Of a DNA stretch of 64,000 nt, positions 43,050-55,149 are shown one piece after another. The first letter of the stretch is position 1, and each line of letters starts with the position of its first letter. The position numbers and the translations under genes are program-made. This stretch comes from Cristatella mucedo (taxonomy: Eukaryota > Bryozoa > Phylactolaemata > Cristatellidae), in contig WPIO01000038.1 in assembly GCA_009760855.2 (NCBI GenBank), forward strand, positions 1,269,001-1,333,000. Direction: 5' to 3'. Under the pieces are notes generated by a model that searched no databases, had not been told where the DNA came from, and saw only the letters and a program-made list of their open reading frames with translations.

Positions 43050-44190
43050 GTTAGCGTACTCGTGTCGGCCGCGGTGCACCTGCTGACCAGCGGTCTACCG
43101 CATCGTCGTTCAGATATCGCACGCTACGCCCCTTTCTCACCATGCGACCGTACCGCTGTCCCGTACGCTACACTTGTCCACGAGTAGTCGACCTAGATAA
43201 TTTTAGCGTTTCGTGAGTCCCGTAACGAAAGTGTTTGATGATTCGCTAACCGGCACTGACCCATAAAAGAAAAGCCGCGGTGCAAATTGCACTGTTAAAA
43301 GAGCTGACTAATGGGAATTAAGACTGCGAAAAGTGCTCTATGTGTTGAAATTAAATTTAAATGTAACTCAACATCAGCATCATTTTAAACAATGCCCGCA
43401 TGTCCTGTGAAAATCGAATGCTTTAGAAGTTTTCATTAGTGTAAATGACTATATTCTAATGAGAAGACTGAAAGTTTATTTCACGAATTCACGACTACAG
43501 CAATTTCCTGGAGTTTTTCGCTAACACTTCCCGAAATATCGTCGAGAGATTTACACGTTCAGAGTTGAATATGTAGCTTGGCTTCACTTGTGCACGGCCA
43601 TTAGCTGTACGTCAGAAGTATATTGAAACATTAATCGAGGTATCGAAAGCGATAAAGAAAATAAATAGCACGGAAGTTAAAAAAGTGAAGATATCAAGTG
43701 TAGCTAGAATTTTTTAGAAAAAACCACGAATATGTGATAGCATTTATTAATGAAAATTTAGAAAATGACAGTTGCTGCAAAACAGCAAGCAGAAAAAAAA
43801 ACATTAAAATGAAATGTTTTATTAGCTAATTTTTAATAGTGTCGACATTTAAATGTGACTGTTGCTCATTTTTGTTACGGGTTTGATGACGATCTTTGAT
43901 TTCCCATTTTATGCAAATCAGTGAAGCAACTCTCCCTAGATGCGTTCCCCTGCTTTACACTGGCTAGGAGAATCTTTTGACATTGTCCAACTGGTTACAC
44001 TGCTTTATGTCCCATGCCGCTAGTTAGCGATGGGGGAAAGATTACCTCTCTATTTCGCGAGTTCTATTTTTAGCGATCACTCTCCATCGCGTCTCTGGCT
44101 GTTCTCTTTGTTATGCAAATAAAAATTTCCAAGAGGCATGTTCTTCGATTGTTCTATGGGCTTCGCAGCTTGGTGAACTGGATGCTGTCA
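43050..44190. other. AT-rich sequence, nothing recognised
   Basis: No convincing ORF or repeat. Confidence 0.4.
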
Positions 44191-44199
44191 TCTTTGTGA

Positions 44200-45700
44200 G
44201 CATGCATGTCAAACAACTTCGTGGGCTACGACCAGGCTACGATTGCAGAATCGGCGTGTCGTAAAAGCGAATGCATTAGGCTTCTTGTTATCATTCCAAG
44301 TAATTTGGCAGTTCATATCTTTCAATTCGTCCAGTAGATGTACGCTTCTAAGAGACTTTGGATGCTGGAATTTGCATAGCACATCCCACAGACTGTCTAA
44401 CTGAATGAAAGGCAGTTGAGACTGGATTGTTGAGCCGGTGCCAGTCAAGAACGTGTCGTGACGTAATGTGCATGGAGGTCTTCTTCTTGCGTCGCGTGTA
44501 CCAATATCGTTTAATTCTGAAATTGCGTCAGGTATCTGTTTTCATAGCGCTGTAGCTAATGTCACTTACGTGTCTCCAGCTAAGTGAAGCACCAACCACT
44601 TGAACATCTGCTGAAAATTCCAGGGTTCTGGAAATGCAATCAAGCTCATGTCGTTGCAGGAATGGCGGTCGGTGACGAAGATGAAGAGAAGACAGCTACA
44701 TCAACAATATTGAGGAAGACGCATGAAAGTCCTCGCTTGTAACATCTTTTCTAGCCAAGAAAGGTAGTGAAGCCGAGATTTAACACATACCATGGCCGGT
44801 TGTTGTAGGCTTTTTCGTATTATTCCGGCCGAGGGCGCGGTAATTTAAGGAGGGGTCGTGAAAAGGCTGCATGCTAAATCGAAGTTGTTTGCGACAAAGT
44901 TGTCTGACATGGAAATGATCGAGCATTGCATCGCAGCATTCACCAAGATCCAAAATCGGTTAACTAAATGCAGAAACAGAGCGTTAAACGTCAAGATCAT
45001 TGCGACAGGAGAGTGTTTCACCGCGTCCACGAAAATACGAAGAATCACCGACGCCTAGAAATCATGAAATAGATAGGTAGCCCTCTCTTTCGTCGAAAAT
45101 CAAAAGCACCAGACAAGTAGCTAAATGACTGCAGCGCGTATAGGCGAGACCATTGCAGTAAACATGCTGAAAGACAGTTAAAGCAGCTTGTTCAGCAGCA
45201 GAATATAATTGCAGCAGTTTGCGAAGTGCAGCCTCGGGGAAAGTCGCTACAGAGACAGCCTCCAAAATAGCCTCAATCGGGCTCAGGAAGAATGACCACT
45301 TATTAGTTCACGTCGCCGGTCGAGGCTAAAGTAGCAGACACGTATTTGTTATTAGCAGTCGTTGCCACGCTACTGCGTTAAAGCATGCCATCTGACTTCT
45401 CAAGTGTCTTATTTAGGGTTGACCAATTTCATGAACCGGAGCTTCAACTGTGCTTTCATGTTTGTTACATTATGGCCTTATTGCCATCGACACTCCTAGA
45501 TTAACAGCAGTAAGTGCAAACCTGTAGCAGCCGTGAGCGAACCAGGGTTCTAGCCTCGTAGCAGTCTCAGCATTATTCTCAGCGGATTGGTGGCTAGCAC
45601 TGACATGTACGGTAGATATGTCTACGTTCTGGTTCAGAAATTGACCTACTCTGTCGTCAGGAATTAACACTCTTAAGACTAGAATGCCAAAATGCCGCTA
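44200..45700 (-). other. Series of decayed minus-strand frames, unidentified
   Basis: Open minus-strand stretches follow one another (45670-45470, 45265-45062, 45048-44845, 44448-44209), separated by stops and frame changes. Their residue composition is protein-like (for example SLIAFPEPWNFQQMFKWLVL near 44650-44590). This suggests one decayed coding element, but I do not recognise the family. Confidence 0.35.
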
Positions 45701-46509
45701 TGCTGCTCAACCGCCAGTACAGCATCTCTAGACCCGTGACCTGAGCTTACATTTATCATTTGCTTAAGATCTGAACACATGCTTTCTTCAATTTGGTAAA
45801 TGTTGGTCAAGAACAACATCAAAAATCGCAAAAGTTGAGCAGGGATATTTTTTATGAATCCTGAAGCTCAGCATAGCAAGCAGCTAATACATCGTTTAAA
45901 GACTCAATGTCTCGGTAGTCGTACGTAATCCAATCGTGAAAATCAAGAAACCCGCTGTTCTGGCTCAAGTTCACCAATAAAGTCGTAAGGGATGAGACTA
46001 GCACGAGGCGATTGCTACGGGTCCTACGCAATTATCTAACACTTCCGACACCGGAGTCGCTACGCAGGGTGTCAAGGCTTCCTCATCCGTACAGAGCAAG
46101 GTGCAAGCATATCACTAATAACGGTGCTAGTCCCAGCCTAAGCGTGACAAGTATCGGCGACGCTCTGAACCTTGGGGACGGCTCGCGACTTGGCGCCAAC
46201 GGCTAGGTGCCCAGCAAATCCAGGCACGCAGGTACACCAACAATAGTGGAGCGCCACATCCCAGAAGAGCGCCCTTGACCTTAAGATAACGCGTCCATTC
46301 CCATAGATTAGAGAAGTTTATTCGACGGCGCCCGAGAGCTGCAGGCTCTATATGATACCAGCCCCACCGTGCAGCAACTCTCGCATTGTCCAATTGCTAA
46401 CTGAACAAAGGAGCCCGACTGATCAGGCGCAACTGATCGCTTATTACATAACCTCGGCATTCGTGCTGCCTAAAAATGGATTATCACATGATGGATTATC
46501 GCATGACTA

Positions 46510-48260
46510 GCTTCTAGCCCAGAAGTGTAGCAAGGGGTGGCAGGGAGGACAGATGCTCCTGGGCGCCAATACCAAGGGAGTGCCAAAAGTAAAATGAATT
46601 GTGCATACTTTAAAAACGTTTTCATGTGAGAATATCATTCTTTATTTCAAGCAAGTCCTTGTTTCAATGGATTTGACTATTGCTGACTGAGCTGGCTAAG
46701 CATGTGTACAGACTTTGACCGAGCTCCAACTAAACGCTCTGGCGGCACGCACGCGAAGACACGGAAACACCGAGGGACAAGCAACCAGCCTGTATTTGGC
46801 TGGCGCTCGCAGCGAAACAAGCACACGGCCGTTCACCCTTCAGTCCGCTTTACAGCTGCCCTTCCCGTCCGCTCGTCCTAGCATGCCTGCCACTGGCGGG
46901 CTGGATCGCGCCTAGGGCGAGCCCGGCCTGCTACGCCGTGTCAAGTGCGAACCAGCGTGCCGTGGCTGAGCACCGACGCACCACTGGACCACACAAGCTA
47001 GGCTTACTCAACTGGCTGTGCTACACCAACGCAGAAGTCATGTCTGGCCACTTGTCTGTTGTAAAAAAGAGAATAGTGTTCAGAAATGAGAAGGCAACTT
47101 TTTTAAACTGTTGCAACCACAGATTGAACCTGGCAGGAGTTCATGCTGCAAGATTCCATTGTCATTACCTATTTTGGAACACTATAGAGCACCTACTTAT
47201 TCTTTTCAAGATAAACTCTGAGGTGGTAATAACTGAAGAAAGTCTTGGCCATCACTGTCAAATGTGACTCTGCAACGAGGTGGAGTGCAAGAGTGGAGGC
47301 TGTGAAAGCTATCAGAGGTGGACCAAACAGCATTGTAGGTCTTTTGGAGCAATTATCTGAGGATACAAGTGGAACATTTGACACGGGAAATGAAGCTGAA
47401 AGTCTCATAATTTTATTTCGAACTTTAAAGTTTTTCTCTGTAGCCATTATGGTAAAGCAACTTAAGAAAGATTGACCGCGTTCATAAAAGACTGTAGGAT
47501 TAAATGATGAATTTCAAAGACGCCTCTTGTGACATCCAGTCTCTCGAGATTGATTTTGTCACGACTTCGAGAAGACCTGTGCCAGGAAACCCAACTAGAT
47601 GTTAAAAAGAGATGTGTTGTGGGAAAATTCAGTTGAACGGAGAATCCGCCGAAGGAAACAGAAGCATGGAGAACTCCCTCAAGGTGTTGTTCTCACGGGA
47701 GAGGGGGGAGATTTAAAGAATAATGAAGGACAGCACAGCTTATCACCGTCATGTAATTACAACTAAGGTTTTTGCAACACAGATCTTGATGCCAATTTAG
47801 GTTCTTTTGGAAGTTGAGAAGCTTTTGAAGATACTTGACTAAGCCAAACTCGGCCGGCAGTGTCTAGATCTTGGAGGCTTCTATTGTTCAGACGTTGATG
47901 GAACAGACCTGTATAACGAAATATACGACTGTGTAAAATGCTCATTGCCACACGCCACGACTCGGCACCACAGACACCACTAGAACTCATATCTTTAATT
48001 GTCAGTTATGGAAAGAAGATGTGTTTCCTAATTTTTTGAGAGTTGCCTTGCAAGTTCTCCTCGCCGTAGCTGTATCAGTTGCCAGCTGTGAACGCTTCTT
48101 TAGCAAGTTGAAGATAATCATGTGTTATCTGAGAGTTTCAATGGGGTAAGACCGATTCTCTGACTTAACCTCGTTGAAAATAGACAAAGACAAAAACGCT
48201 TGAAAATATTGACTATTGAGCTGTAAAAGACCACTTTGCCTAGTTCAAGGCCAAACAATT
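46510..48260 (+). pseudogene. hAT transposase (ZMYM/DUF4371-like) relic
   Basis: 'ggggtggcagggaggacaga' followed by 'gggcgcc' near 46535-46565 resembles the G-rich ends of such hAT elements. Coding traces follow: NCCNHRLNLAGVHAA (about 47110-47150), CDSATRWSARVEAVKAI (about 47260-47310), and at the C-terminus FLRVALQVLLAVAVSVASCE with RFFSKLKIIM (about 48035-48125), the conserved hAT dimerisation region. Several stops and frame changes lie between. Confidence 0.75.
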
Positions 48261-48746
48261 TCCCTAGGTAAAGCTATGGCAGCTACCTTGTACTTTTGTA
48301 ACAGCGAAGAAGCTCGTCCCCGGCTCTCTACCGGTGGACGGTGTAGTGCAGCGCTGCTGCGCGGTTAAAACACAAGCAGCCACAACTGGGTGCCGAAAAC
48401 AACAGTTTATTGTGGGCCTGTTAGTAGTGTTACGCGCCGGCGCAAGCGCATTACGCGGCGTTCACCGGACCGACGGAGTTAACTGTGTGAGAACTCCCGA
48501 AGCCCGACTACAATAAGCCACTATACGCCTGAGTCGCTAGCGATAGTTCCGACCCCGAAGGCGGACCCCTACAGCACCTCAAGATGTGAGCAGCTAACTG
48601 AGTAGCCGACAGAACACAACCGCACAGTGTAAGTTGCACTTAGCTGTTCGTCGCTGTAGGTTCGACTCTCGTGCTCTCGAGGCGTAGTCTCGCATCGAAT
48701 ACCGACGCTGCAGCCCCGAGCTCATTCAGTCGTCTCACTCACACGC

Positions 48747-49087
<341 letters not shown>

Positions 49088-49331
49088 CTCTTGACCTTGA
49101 GTGTAGCTGCTATTTTTGTCGGAACCTAGCTCTCGGTGTCCGTCCTCGACCTATTCGCTTCTGCCTGTAATTTATTAGATGGCTCCTCCGCCAGCTTGCC
49201 ATCCTTTCGCTCTTCGTCTAATGGAGTACAGTAGTCGGTCCGCATCCTGACCGCTCTTTGTCTGACCAAAGCTCCATTCTAACCAGAGCGGATCTCGCTG
49301 TCAGACCGACACCTTGTAAGAAAATTCCCTT

Positions 49332-49455
49332 GCTGAAACTTTCCTTTAGAAATCCTTGACCGAAAACATTTCAATCATTCGCGTTCTCCAACGAGAACAC
49401 TCATTCGCTTATGTTTTCATTTGAGTATTTCACGAAAAGTTTCACCAATGGCCTT
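49332..49455 (+). repeat. Left terminal inverted repeat
   Basis: It begins gctgaaactttcctttagaa and matches the reverse complement of 57295-57170, with scattered differences, through 'gagtatttc' to about 49455. Weaker similarity extends about 12 bp further outward. It contains the palindrome gttctc-caac-gagaac. Confidence 0.85.
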
Positions 49456-49589
49456 TTCTTACTACGTGACATTAATACTCTACTGTTTTTTACTCATTTG
49501 TTACACCACAAACCTACTTTTTATCTATATTATACTAAAATGTTTTAATATATTTTAATTTATAATTGAATATTTCATTTTCCTATTGA

Positions 49590-50090
49590 TATGTGTATCA
49601 AATCCATTCTCATAAGGGAAACTCTTTTCATACAGAAGCCAGAAGGCTAGTGAACATTGATGATATAACACCAGGAAATCGTTTTGGTTCAAGACTTCAT
49701 AAATTCACATCAACATTCATTGGAGCTAACGGCAGATACGAACATTATACTCTTAAAGGAAGAGAGTACACTGCTATAATAATACTAATGCACTTGATAA
49801 AGCACCCTTAGAGAACTCAATCTCTTTCTAGGTGCTTTACATTTGCTGCAACGGGAAATGCAATTGAACGGAAAACATAAGTATTAAGAAGTTATGCTTA
49901 TAACTTTTATCCATGGGACACTATGGTACAGGAACTAAATACACTTGAATATCACAATATTTCTAAAGATTCTATTTCTGATATAGTTACAACAATTACT
50001 GATCAAAATTTAAAAGTATTATATTTTGGTTCAGAAAAAACTGTCGTTATAGAAAATGTTGAGTTATAATATAAGAATGTCTATAGGATT
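49590..50090 (+). pseudogene. Unassigned Polinton-like frame, interrupted by a LINE tail
   Basis: An open stretch at about 49590-49760 (RRLVNIDDITPGNRFGSRLH) is cut by a LINE fragment. It may continue at about 49908-50069 (FYPWDTMVQELNTLEYHNIS), ending just before the next frame. No family was recognised. Confidence 0.4.
49770..49880 (-). mobile_element. LINE tail inserted in the Polinton-like element (1)
   Basis: ataataatactaatgcactt, gagaactcaatctctttcta and 'tttgctgcaacgggaaatg': about 110 bp of the local family in reverse orientation. Confidence 0.85.
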
Positions 50091-51374
50091 GACTGGAACA
50101 AGTAATTATGAATCAAAAACATTGGTGCCACCAATTATGCTTGGATCTGATTCTGGGTATAATAAAATTGGATTATGTAGAGTAGAATTTACTTATACAA
50201 ATATAGTTACATCAAATGTAATTAGTGGAGTAAATGATATGCTTAGGTACGGACCCAATTTAACTACTACAATAAGTTGTTCAATTACTATTCCTCCTGG
50301 CTGTTATGATAGTACTAAAATTTCATCTGCTCCGAATAATGCATTAATTGCAGCTAAAGCTTTTTGTGATAGCAGACATAAAAATAGCATTAGAATAAGA
50401 TTTAGTGTTGACACAGGTGATGAAATAGTAATGCAAGTTACACCTGATTACGTTGTTTTATTGGCAAGTAATGCAGCTAATGTTAGTCAAACGATTGGTG
50501 ATACATTAGGATTTAATTCAAACGAAAAAGGATCATTTGATAAAGCATAGTTGGAGGAACAGCTTATGAATCCAAAGAAACAGCGATGTATTTCTCTGGA
50601 ATTTATAAAGATTGGAATAAAATACAATTGCCTGATAATAAAGGAGTGATATGGATTAGTGTAGATTGTGATTTAGTTGATACGCTTAAGAATTATGCTG
50701 AAAGATTAAATAGATTTTTTGAACAATCTTCTTCAGTATATTTTTTGTTATTGATGATATAGATCCTGGAGAAAAGGTTGATTTACTTATTCCTAATATA
50801 TTGTATTTGCCAACACGCGGTGATATAGATTCAATAAGTACTTTCAGAATAAGTCTTACCGATCAAAGTGGAAATGCAGTTAATATAGTTTCAGATGTTA
50901 CTGTTACAATAGAAATTTCAAAGTTGTATAGAGCAATGTGTAGCTATGCCAGAATTGGACATGGATTAGTAAAAGGAGGGAAATACTATGGAAGTGGAGT
51001 ATTAGATAAAGTAATTGATGGTATTGGAAAGGCAGCACCTGTATTAACTGGATTAACAGGTCTTAGTAGGAACATTGCTAACAAATGTATTGAAATGCCT
51101 CAAGCAAGAAAATTAATTGAATTACACACGAAGAAAGAAAAGGTTGACCACAAATATGCTAATAAACGTACAGAGTTAGATGATAAACTTGAAGAAGAAA
51201 GAACAAAGAAAGAACTAGAAAAAACGTAAAAAAGAAGATTACGATAGAAAGATAAAGGAAATGAATCTTGAGATTAAATGTGCTATGCTTGAGAAACTTC
51301 AACCGAAAAGTAAAAAGAGTCGTAAAGCAAAAGTCGAAGATGTTGAAGTTGAAGATTATTCAGAGACTCTCTAA
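50056..51374 (+). pseudogene. Putative minor capsid (penton-like) protein, broken
   Basis: The first frame (50056-50550, 164 codons) is rich in Asn, Thr and beta-type residues. A second short frame follows at about 50557-50750 (FSGIYKDWNKIQLPDNKGVI). A third (50801-51229) begins with a beta-rich segment STFRISLTDQSGNAVNIVSD, then a Gly-rich segment and a charged coiled-coil-like tail. It shifts frame once more near 51229, ending at about 51374. The beta-rich C-terminal segment resembles that of Polinton-type penton proteins. The assignment rests on this pattern and on the location directly before the capsid-like gene. Confidence 0.5.
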
Positions 51375-51377
51375 GAA

Positions 51378-51530
51378 AATGATTCAAAAGCATGCAAAGA
51401 AATTGAGAAAGTAATCAAAGAGAAATCTGTTGTACCTACTACTGAAAGAACAAGACCTGATGGATACGGTGGAAGGATGAAAAAATTGGCGCTGGATTAT
51501 ATATTCAAAGTATATAATAACTTTTAGTTT
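51378..51530 (+). pseudogene. Short Polinton-like frame
   Basis: An open stretch ending RPDGYGGRMKKLALDYIFKV lies between the penton-like and capsid-like genes. It is perhaps a separate small protein or a tail of the preceding one. Confidence 0.3.
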
Positions 51531-51545
51531 TTATATAGATAAGAA

Positions 51546-53100
51546 ATGGCAAGTGCTCCCATCGATGGTATACTTTAATTGAATGACCCCAGTTTTTCTA
51601 AATATAAGATTAAGGACTATCAATACAGAGAGTTTTACCAAACAAACGGAAATGAAACCGATAGTATTGCAAACGAGCTAGTTACGTTTATTGTTCCTGG
51701 TGAACCACAAACGTGCTATGTTTTATTCGATACTTATCTACTACTTGAAGAGCAAATACAAGTTCCGAAAACAGGAGCCAATGCTGCTACTACTCCTTAT
51801 GTTGCTCCCGGAAGAAATCTTGCAGTTGGCTTAGTTAATAATGCTGGTGCTTGGTTGTTTAATTCTATGAGAGTTAGACTTGGTGCTAAAGAAATTAAAA
51901 GTATATCACTGACACAAAGACCAGGAACTGTTTCAACACTTATGGGTCTTTTATGTTATCCAAATGACTATAAAAGAACTGAATGACCTGCAACTGCTTG
52001 GAAAAAGGACGAGCCAAATTCATTGGACGATATGGTTTTAAACAGCTCTTATACTTGTCCTGCTGCTTCAGGAGCAACTACTTCAAATATTGGATTTATT
52101 CACAAGAGGGGTGCTATCAACAATCTTGTTGACACTGTAGGAACATTCAGTATTTCACTTCCTCTAGTACGATTGTCTGGATTGTGTGCTGATATGAATA
52201 CAATTCTTTATGATATTCCTTTTACTCTTAAAATGACTCGTGTTGGTGGAAGTGATTTTGATGCTATTATGACAGGTGCAAATGGAAAAGCAATAAATAA
52301 TGCAAATGCAATCTCTACTAGAGGTGCTGCTGTCTAGCAAATGGAGATGGAGTTTGAACTGGATTCAAAATTAGCATGTCAAAAATGAGACTAATGGTTC
52401 CACGTGTAACTCCTAATGAAATTATTGAACGTGCACTTGCTGACATTTCAAGTGAGAGATCTAAGAAACTAAGATACAACTTTATAGTTTGACGCTACAA
52501 GAATATTGATCTAAATAGTTCAAACCAAGTTACTAAGTGTACTAGAACACTATCCGTACAAAAACTATTGATAAAGTTAGCTGGGTAATTGCTGCAGCTC
52601 AAAATTACAATAAATACAATAATTATACAGGCAATCGTTGTACTTGTAATCACTGTGACATTACAAGTGTTAGTGTAATTGCTAATGGATCAAAACAATA
52701 TCCAGCAGTTACAAGATGTAGTGCTCCATAGAACATAAAAATTTTAACAGCATATTGTTAACTGCATATTTAACTGCAATTTTACTACGTTTATAAAAGA
52801 ATATCTTGGAATAAATGAAGTAACTGAACCTGTTAGTGTTACTAATCCTAAATGGTTAATTCTTAACCCTATTCATGTTATTGCTTTACAATACAATGAT
52901 GAACTTCTTAGAGTAGCATCATGTTTGGATGTAACAATTGAATTCAATACTACTCTACCAGATCAAAATGCTCCAACACTTCTTGTTCCCTATTTGAATC
53001 TTTGTGAAAAACTGCAGAACTAACATCTAATGGTAATGGGTCAAATTCTACATGCACTAGAGGAATGTTTGCTTATGATGGAGTAGACATTTAAACAAAA
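51546..53100 (+). pseudogene. Putative major capsid protein (double-jelly-roll type), broken
   Basis: An ATG at 51546 is followed after ten codons by an in-frame TAA (51576). The same frame then stays open to a TGA at 51984 and on to 52337. Visible blocks are ELVTFIVPGEPQTCYVLFDT, WLFNSMRVRLGAKEI, and GTFSISLPLVRLSGLCADMN followed by TILYDIPFTLKMTRVGGSDF, the region most like Polinton-type capsid proteins. After 52340 the coding trace shifts frame (MSKMRLMVPRVTPNEIIERA) and shifts again. A last stretch near 52795-53020 (LNPIHVIALQYNDELLRVAS) could be the second jelly roll. The order after the penton-like gene supports the call. Not functional as it stands. Confidence 0.6.
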
Positions 53101-53109
53101 TTTTAATTA

Positions 53110-54130
53110 CTAGATATAATGCAAAAAAACAAAATGTATTCAAGGTTCAGATGAGTGAAAAAAGTCAGTCTTTGAATATTGGAGGATCAGAAGTTTATTC
53201 TGTTCTAGGAAATGATATGGTATTTGGTGCACAAATAGATGCTGATACAGAAATAATTGCGAATAGAAAACTAAAATAAATATATGCGCCCTCAGAAAAG
53301 TCAATCTCTCTCTAGGCGCTTTACATTTCCTGCAAAGGGTAACACGATTGAATAGCGAGTAATATCATGCTTGATAAACAGCATGAATAACATGGCTAGG
53401 AGTGACATTCACAGGGCCAGCATGTAAATGTGGTTAGTGGCAGCATGCACAGTGTCAGCACGCATAAGCACGTGAAGAACGAATCACAGGGACCCACTAA
53501 ATGCTGTCCTAAATAGGTGTGTTTTTAGGTTCCTTTTAAATGTGGTCAGGTCAAGGGATGTTCTGACGCAGGTCGGGAGGGAGTTCCAGGCTTTAGGAGC
53601 ATATGAACTAAATGCACGGTCTCCAAAAGATTTGAGGTTTGTACGAGGTATTGGTAAACTGTTGGATTCCGAAAAGTTGGTGGTACGATGCTTGGCATGG
53701 TGGGGGAGTAGATCTGAGACATAGGCTGGAGCCAAAGAATGAAGGGACCAAAAGTGAGCGACAAAACCTTGAAGTCAATCCTTTGCTTGACTGGTAGCCA
53801 GCGCAGGTCAGTGAATGATATACCTGTAGACTACATAGCAGCAGGAAATGTTGGAATACCTACTAATTATGAGTTTGATATGCCAATTAGAACACCATTG
53901 TTTATGCTGCTTCTTAAGGAAGAAAAATACTTTGATTTTGAGCTTGATATTATATGTGAACATGGTAGATTTAACAATGGTTATGATATAAAAAAATATT
54001 CTATATAAAATTAGAAATACAAGCAGCAGATGAAAATGATTATGGTAGATTTCCAAGACTAGTTCCAGTAGTTAGAAAAGTATTAGATAGATCAAAAGTA
54101 ATAATAAACACGTACATAGATTAACAGAGA
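53110..54130 (+). pseudogene. Unassigned Polinton-like frame(s) around LINE insertion 2
   Basis: Before the LINE: VQMSEKSQSLNIGGSEVYSV, then a stop at about 53278. After it: VDYIAAGNVGIPTNYEFDMP, then PLFMLLLKEEKYFDFELDII and more in a shifted frame up to about 54120. Whether these are one gene split by the LINE or two genes cannot be decided. No family recognised. Confidence 0.4.
53281..53812 (-). mobile_element. LINE 3' copy inserted in the Polinton-like element (2)
   Basis: About 530 bp of the family: tail gcgccctcagaaaagtcaat, then an 83-codon frame (53735-53484) with SYAPKAWNSLPTCVRTSLDL and LKTHLFRTAFSGSL. It ends abruptly at about 53812, where AT-rich element sequence resumes. Confidence 0.88.
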
Positions 54131-54149
54131 GATTCATTCAACCAATTAT

Positions 54150-54660
54150 GTAACACAAATTAATGGTTACATGAATAGTTTTGCTATAGCTTCAACTTAT
54201 TTGAATTCAGGTAATAATAATCCTGTTGTGTTAAATGATGACTTTTGTGTTACATATGGTGGTATGAAACGATATATTACTAAAGAATTATCTTTCAACA
54301 AATAATATAAATATGGAAGGCAACTCTATAACTAATTTAGCTGAACCTGTTAGTCCTTATGATATTGCAACTATATCTTACGGGGATAAATAAATTAAAA
54401 AAATAACAGAAGCAATAACGATCTCAATAAATCATAAATCTATGAATTCAATTATTAATCTATCTACATCTTCTTTATGGACGAATAAAAACAGCTCCAC
54501 TAATAATGCTATTAAGTGTTATGGTCGTTGGTTCATCTAATTGTGTGCTTCTTAGACCTAGTTCTGATACTATTGTAGTATTTGGTGAAATACGAGCTAT
54601 AAATACTTCTTCAAATTAAGGAACAGATCTAAAATACTATGCTTATTTCAGTAGGTTGCC
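54150..54660 (+). pseudogene. Fibre / receptor-binding-like protein, broken
   Basis: An open stretch INGYMNSFAIASTYLNSGNN near 54154-54213 is followed by NINMEGNSITNLAEPVSPYD (about 54304-54363). The pattern 'N-hydrophobic-N-x-x-x-x-I-x-N-L-A-x-P-x-x-x-x-D-A/I' is typical of trimeric fibre shafts in phages and of fibre-like proteins of some Polinton-type elements. Stops follow at about 54390. The call rests on this one motif. Confidence 0.4.
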
Positions 54661-54840
54661 AACTGATTATTACTTCATTGATAATCTCGGAAAATAAAAG
54701 GCAAACTTCTTGGTTAGTTATTTACCCTCCTGAGAAGTATTGATGAACAATTAGAGCAATCAAGTCTTTTAACTTCGTTGCTTTACGATTACCTTTTAAT
54801 AATAGGATTAGTTTTGAAATAGCACAAATTCCTTCATGAT

Positions 54841-55119
54841 CTAAACAGTGATGTATGCACCAAGTAGATTAACATCTTTTTTAAGGTGTTTCTTTACTAG
54901 AGAATATAATTTAGTTGGTTTCTCTTTAGTATATTTATTAGAGTTGTATTTGCAATATGAGCAAATCACTACTTCATCATTACGTATAAGACTAGGGTCA
55001 AATTCAGTTTCTGTACTATCTAAATCACACATGTCACAACGAATTTCATACTTTTTTTGGTCTTTTTCTTTTCGTCGGTTTATAACCAGGATCACCTGAT
55101 TCAAGGTATTCCAACTCAC
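54841..55119 (-). CDS. CxxC zinc-motif ORF of the Polinton-like element
   Basis: This minus-strand frame of 92 codons is unbroken, unlike its neighbours. It has two Cys pairs (CDMC, then CSYC about 20 residues later) fitting a small zinc-binding domain, with Lys-rich flanks. It lies opposite in strand to the integrase-like gene just downstream. Function unknown. It could be a remnant of a longer protein. Confidence 0.4.
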   Translation of the reverse strand: MSWNTLNQVILVINRRKEKDQKKYEIRCDMCDLDSTETEFDPSLIRNDEVVICSYCKYNSNKYTKEKPTKLYSLVKKHLKKDVNLLGAYITV

Positions 55120-55149
55120 TAAATTTATTCGAACAGATGTCTAAAAATA

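Noticed and set aside
51546-52337. Reassigned stop codons (TAA, TGA, TAG inside the capsid-like frame) as sign of an alternative genetic code
   Set aside because: All three stop types occur and true frame changes are present in the same genes. The host genes nearby use the standard code, so decay explains it better.
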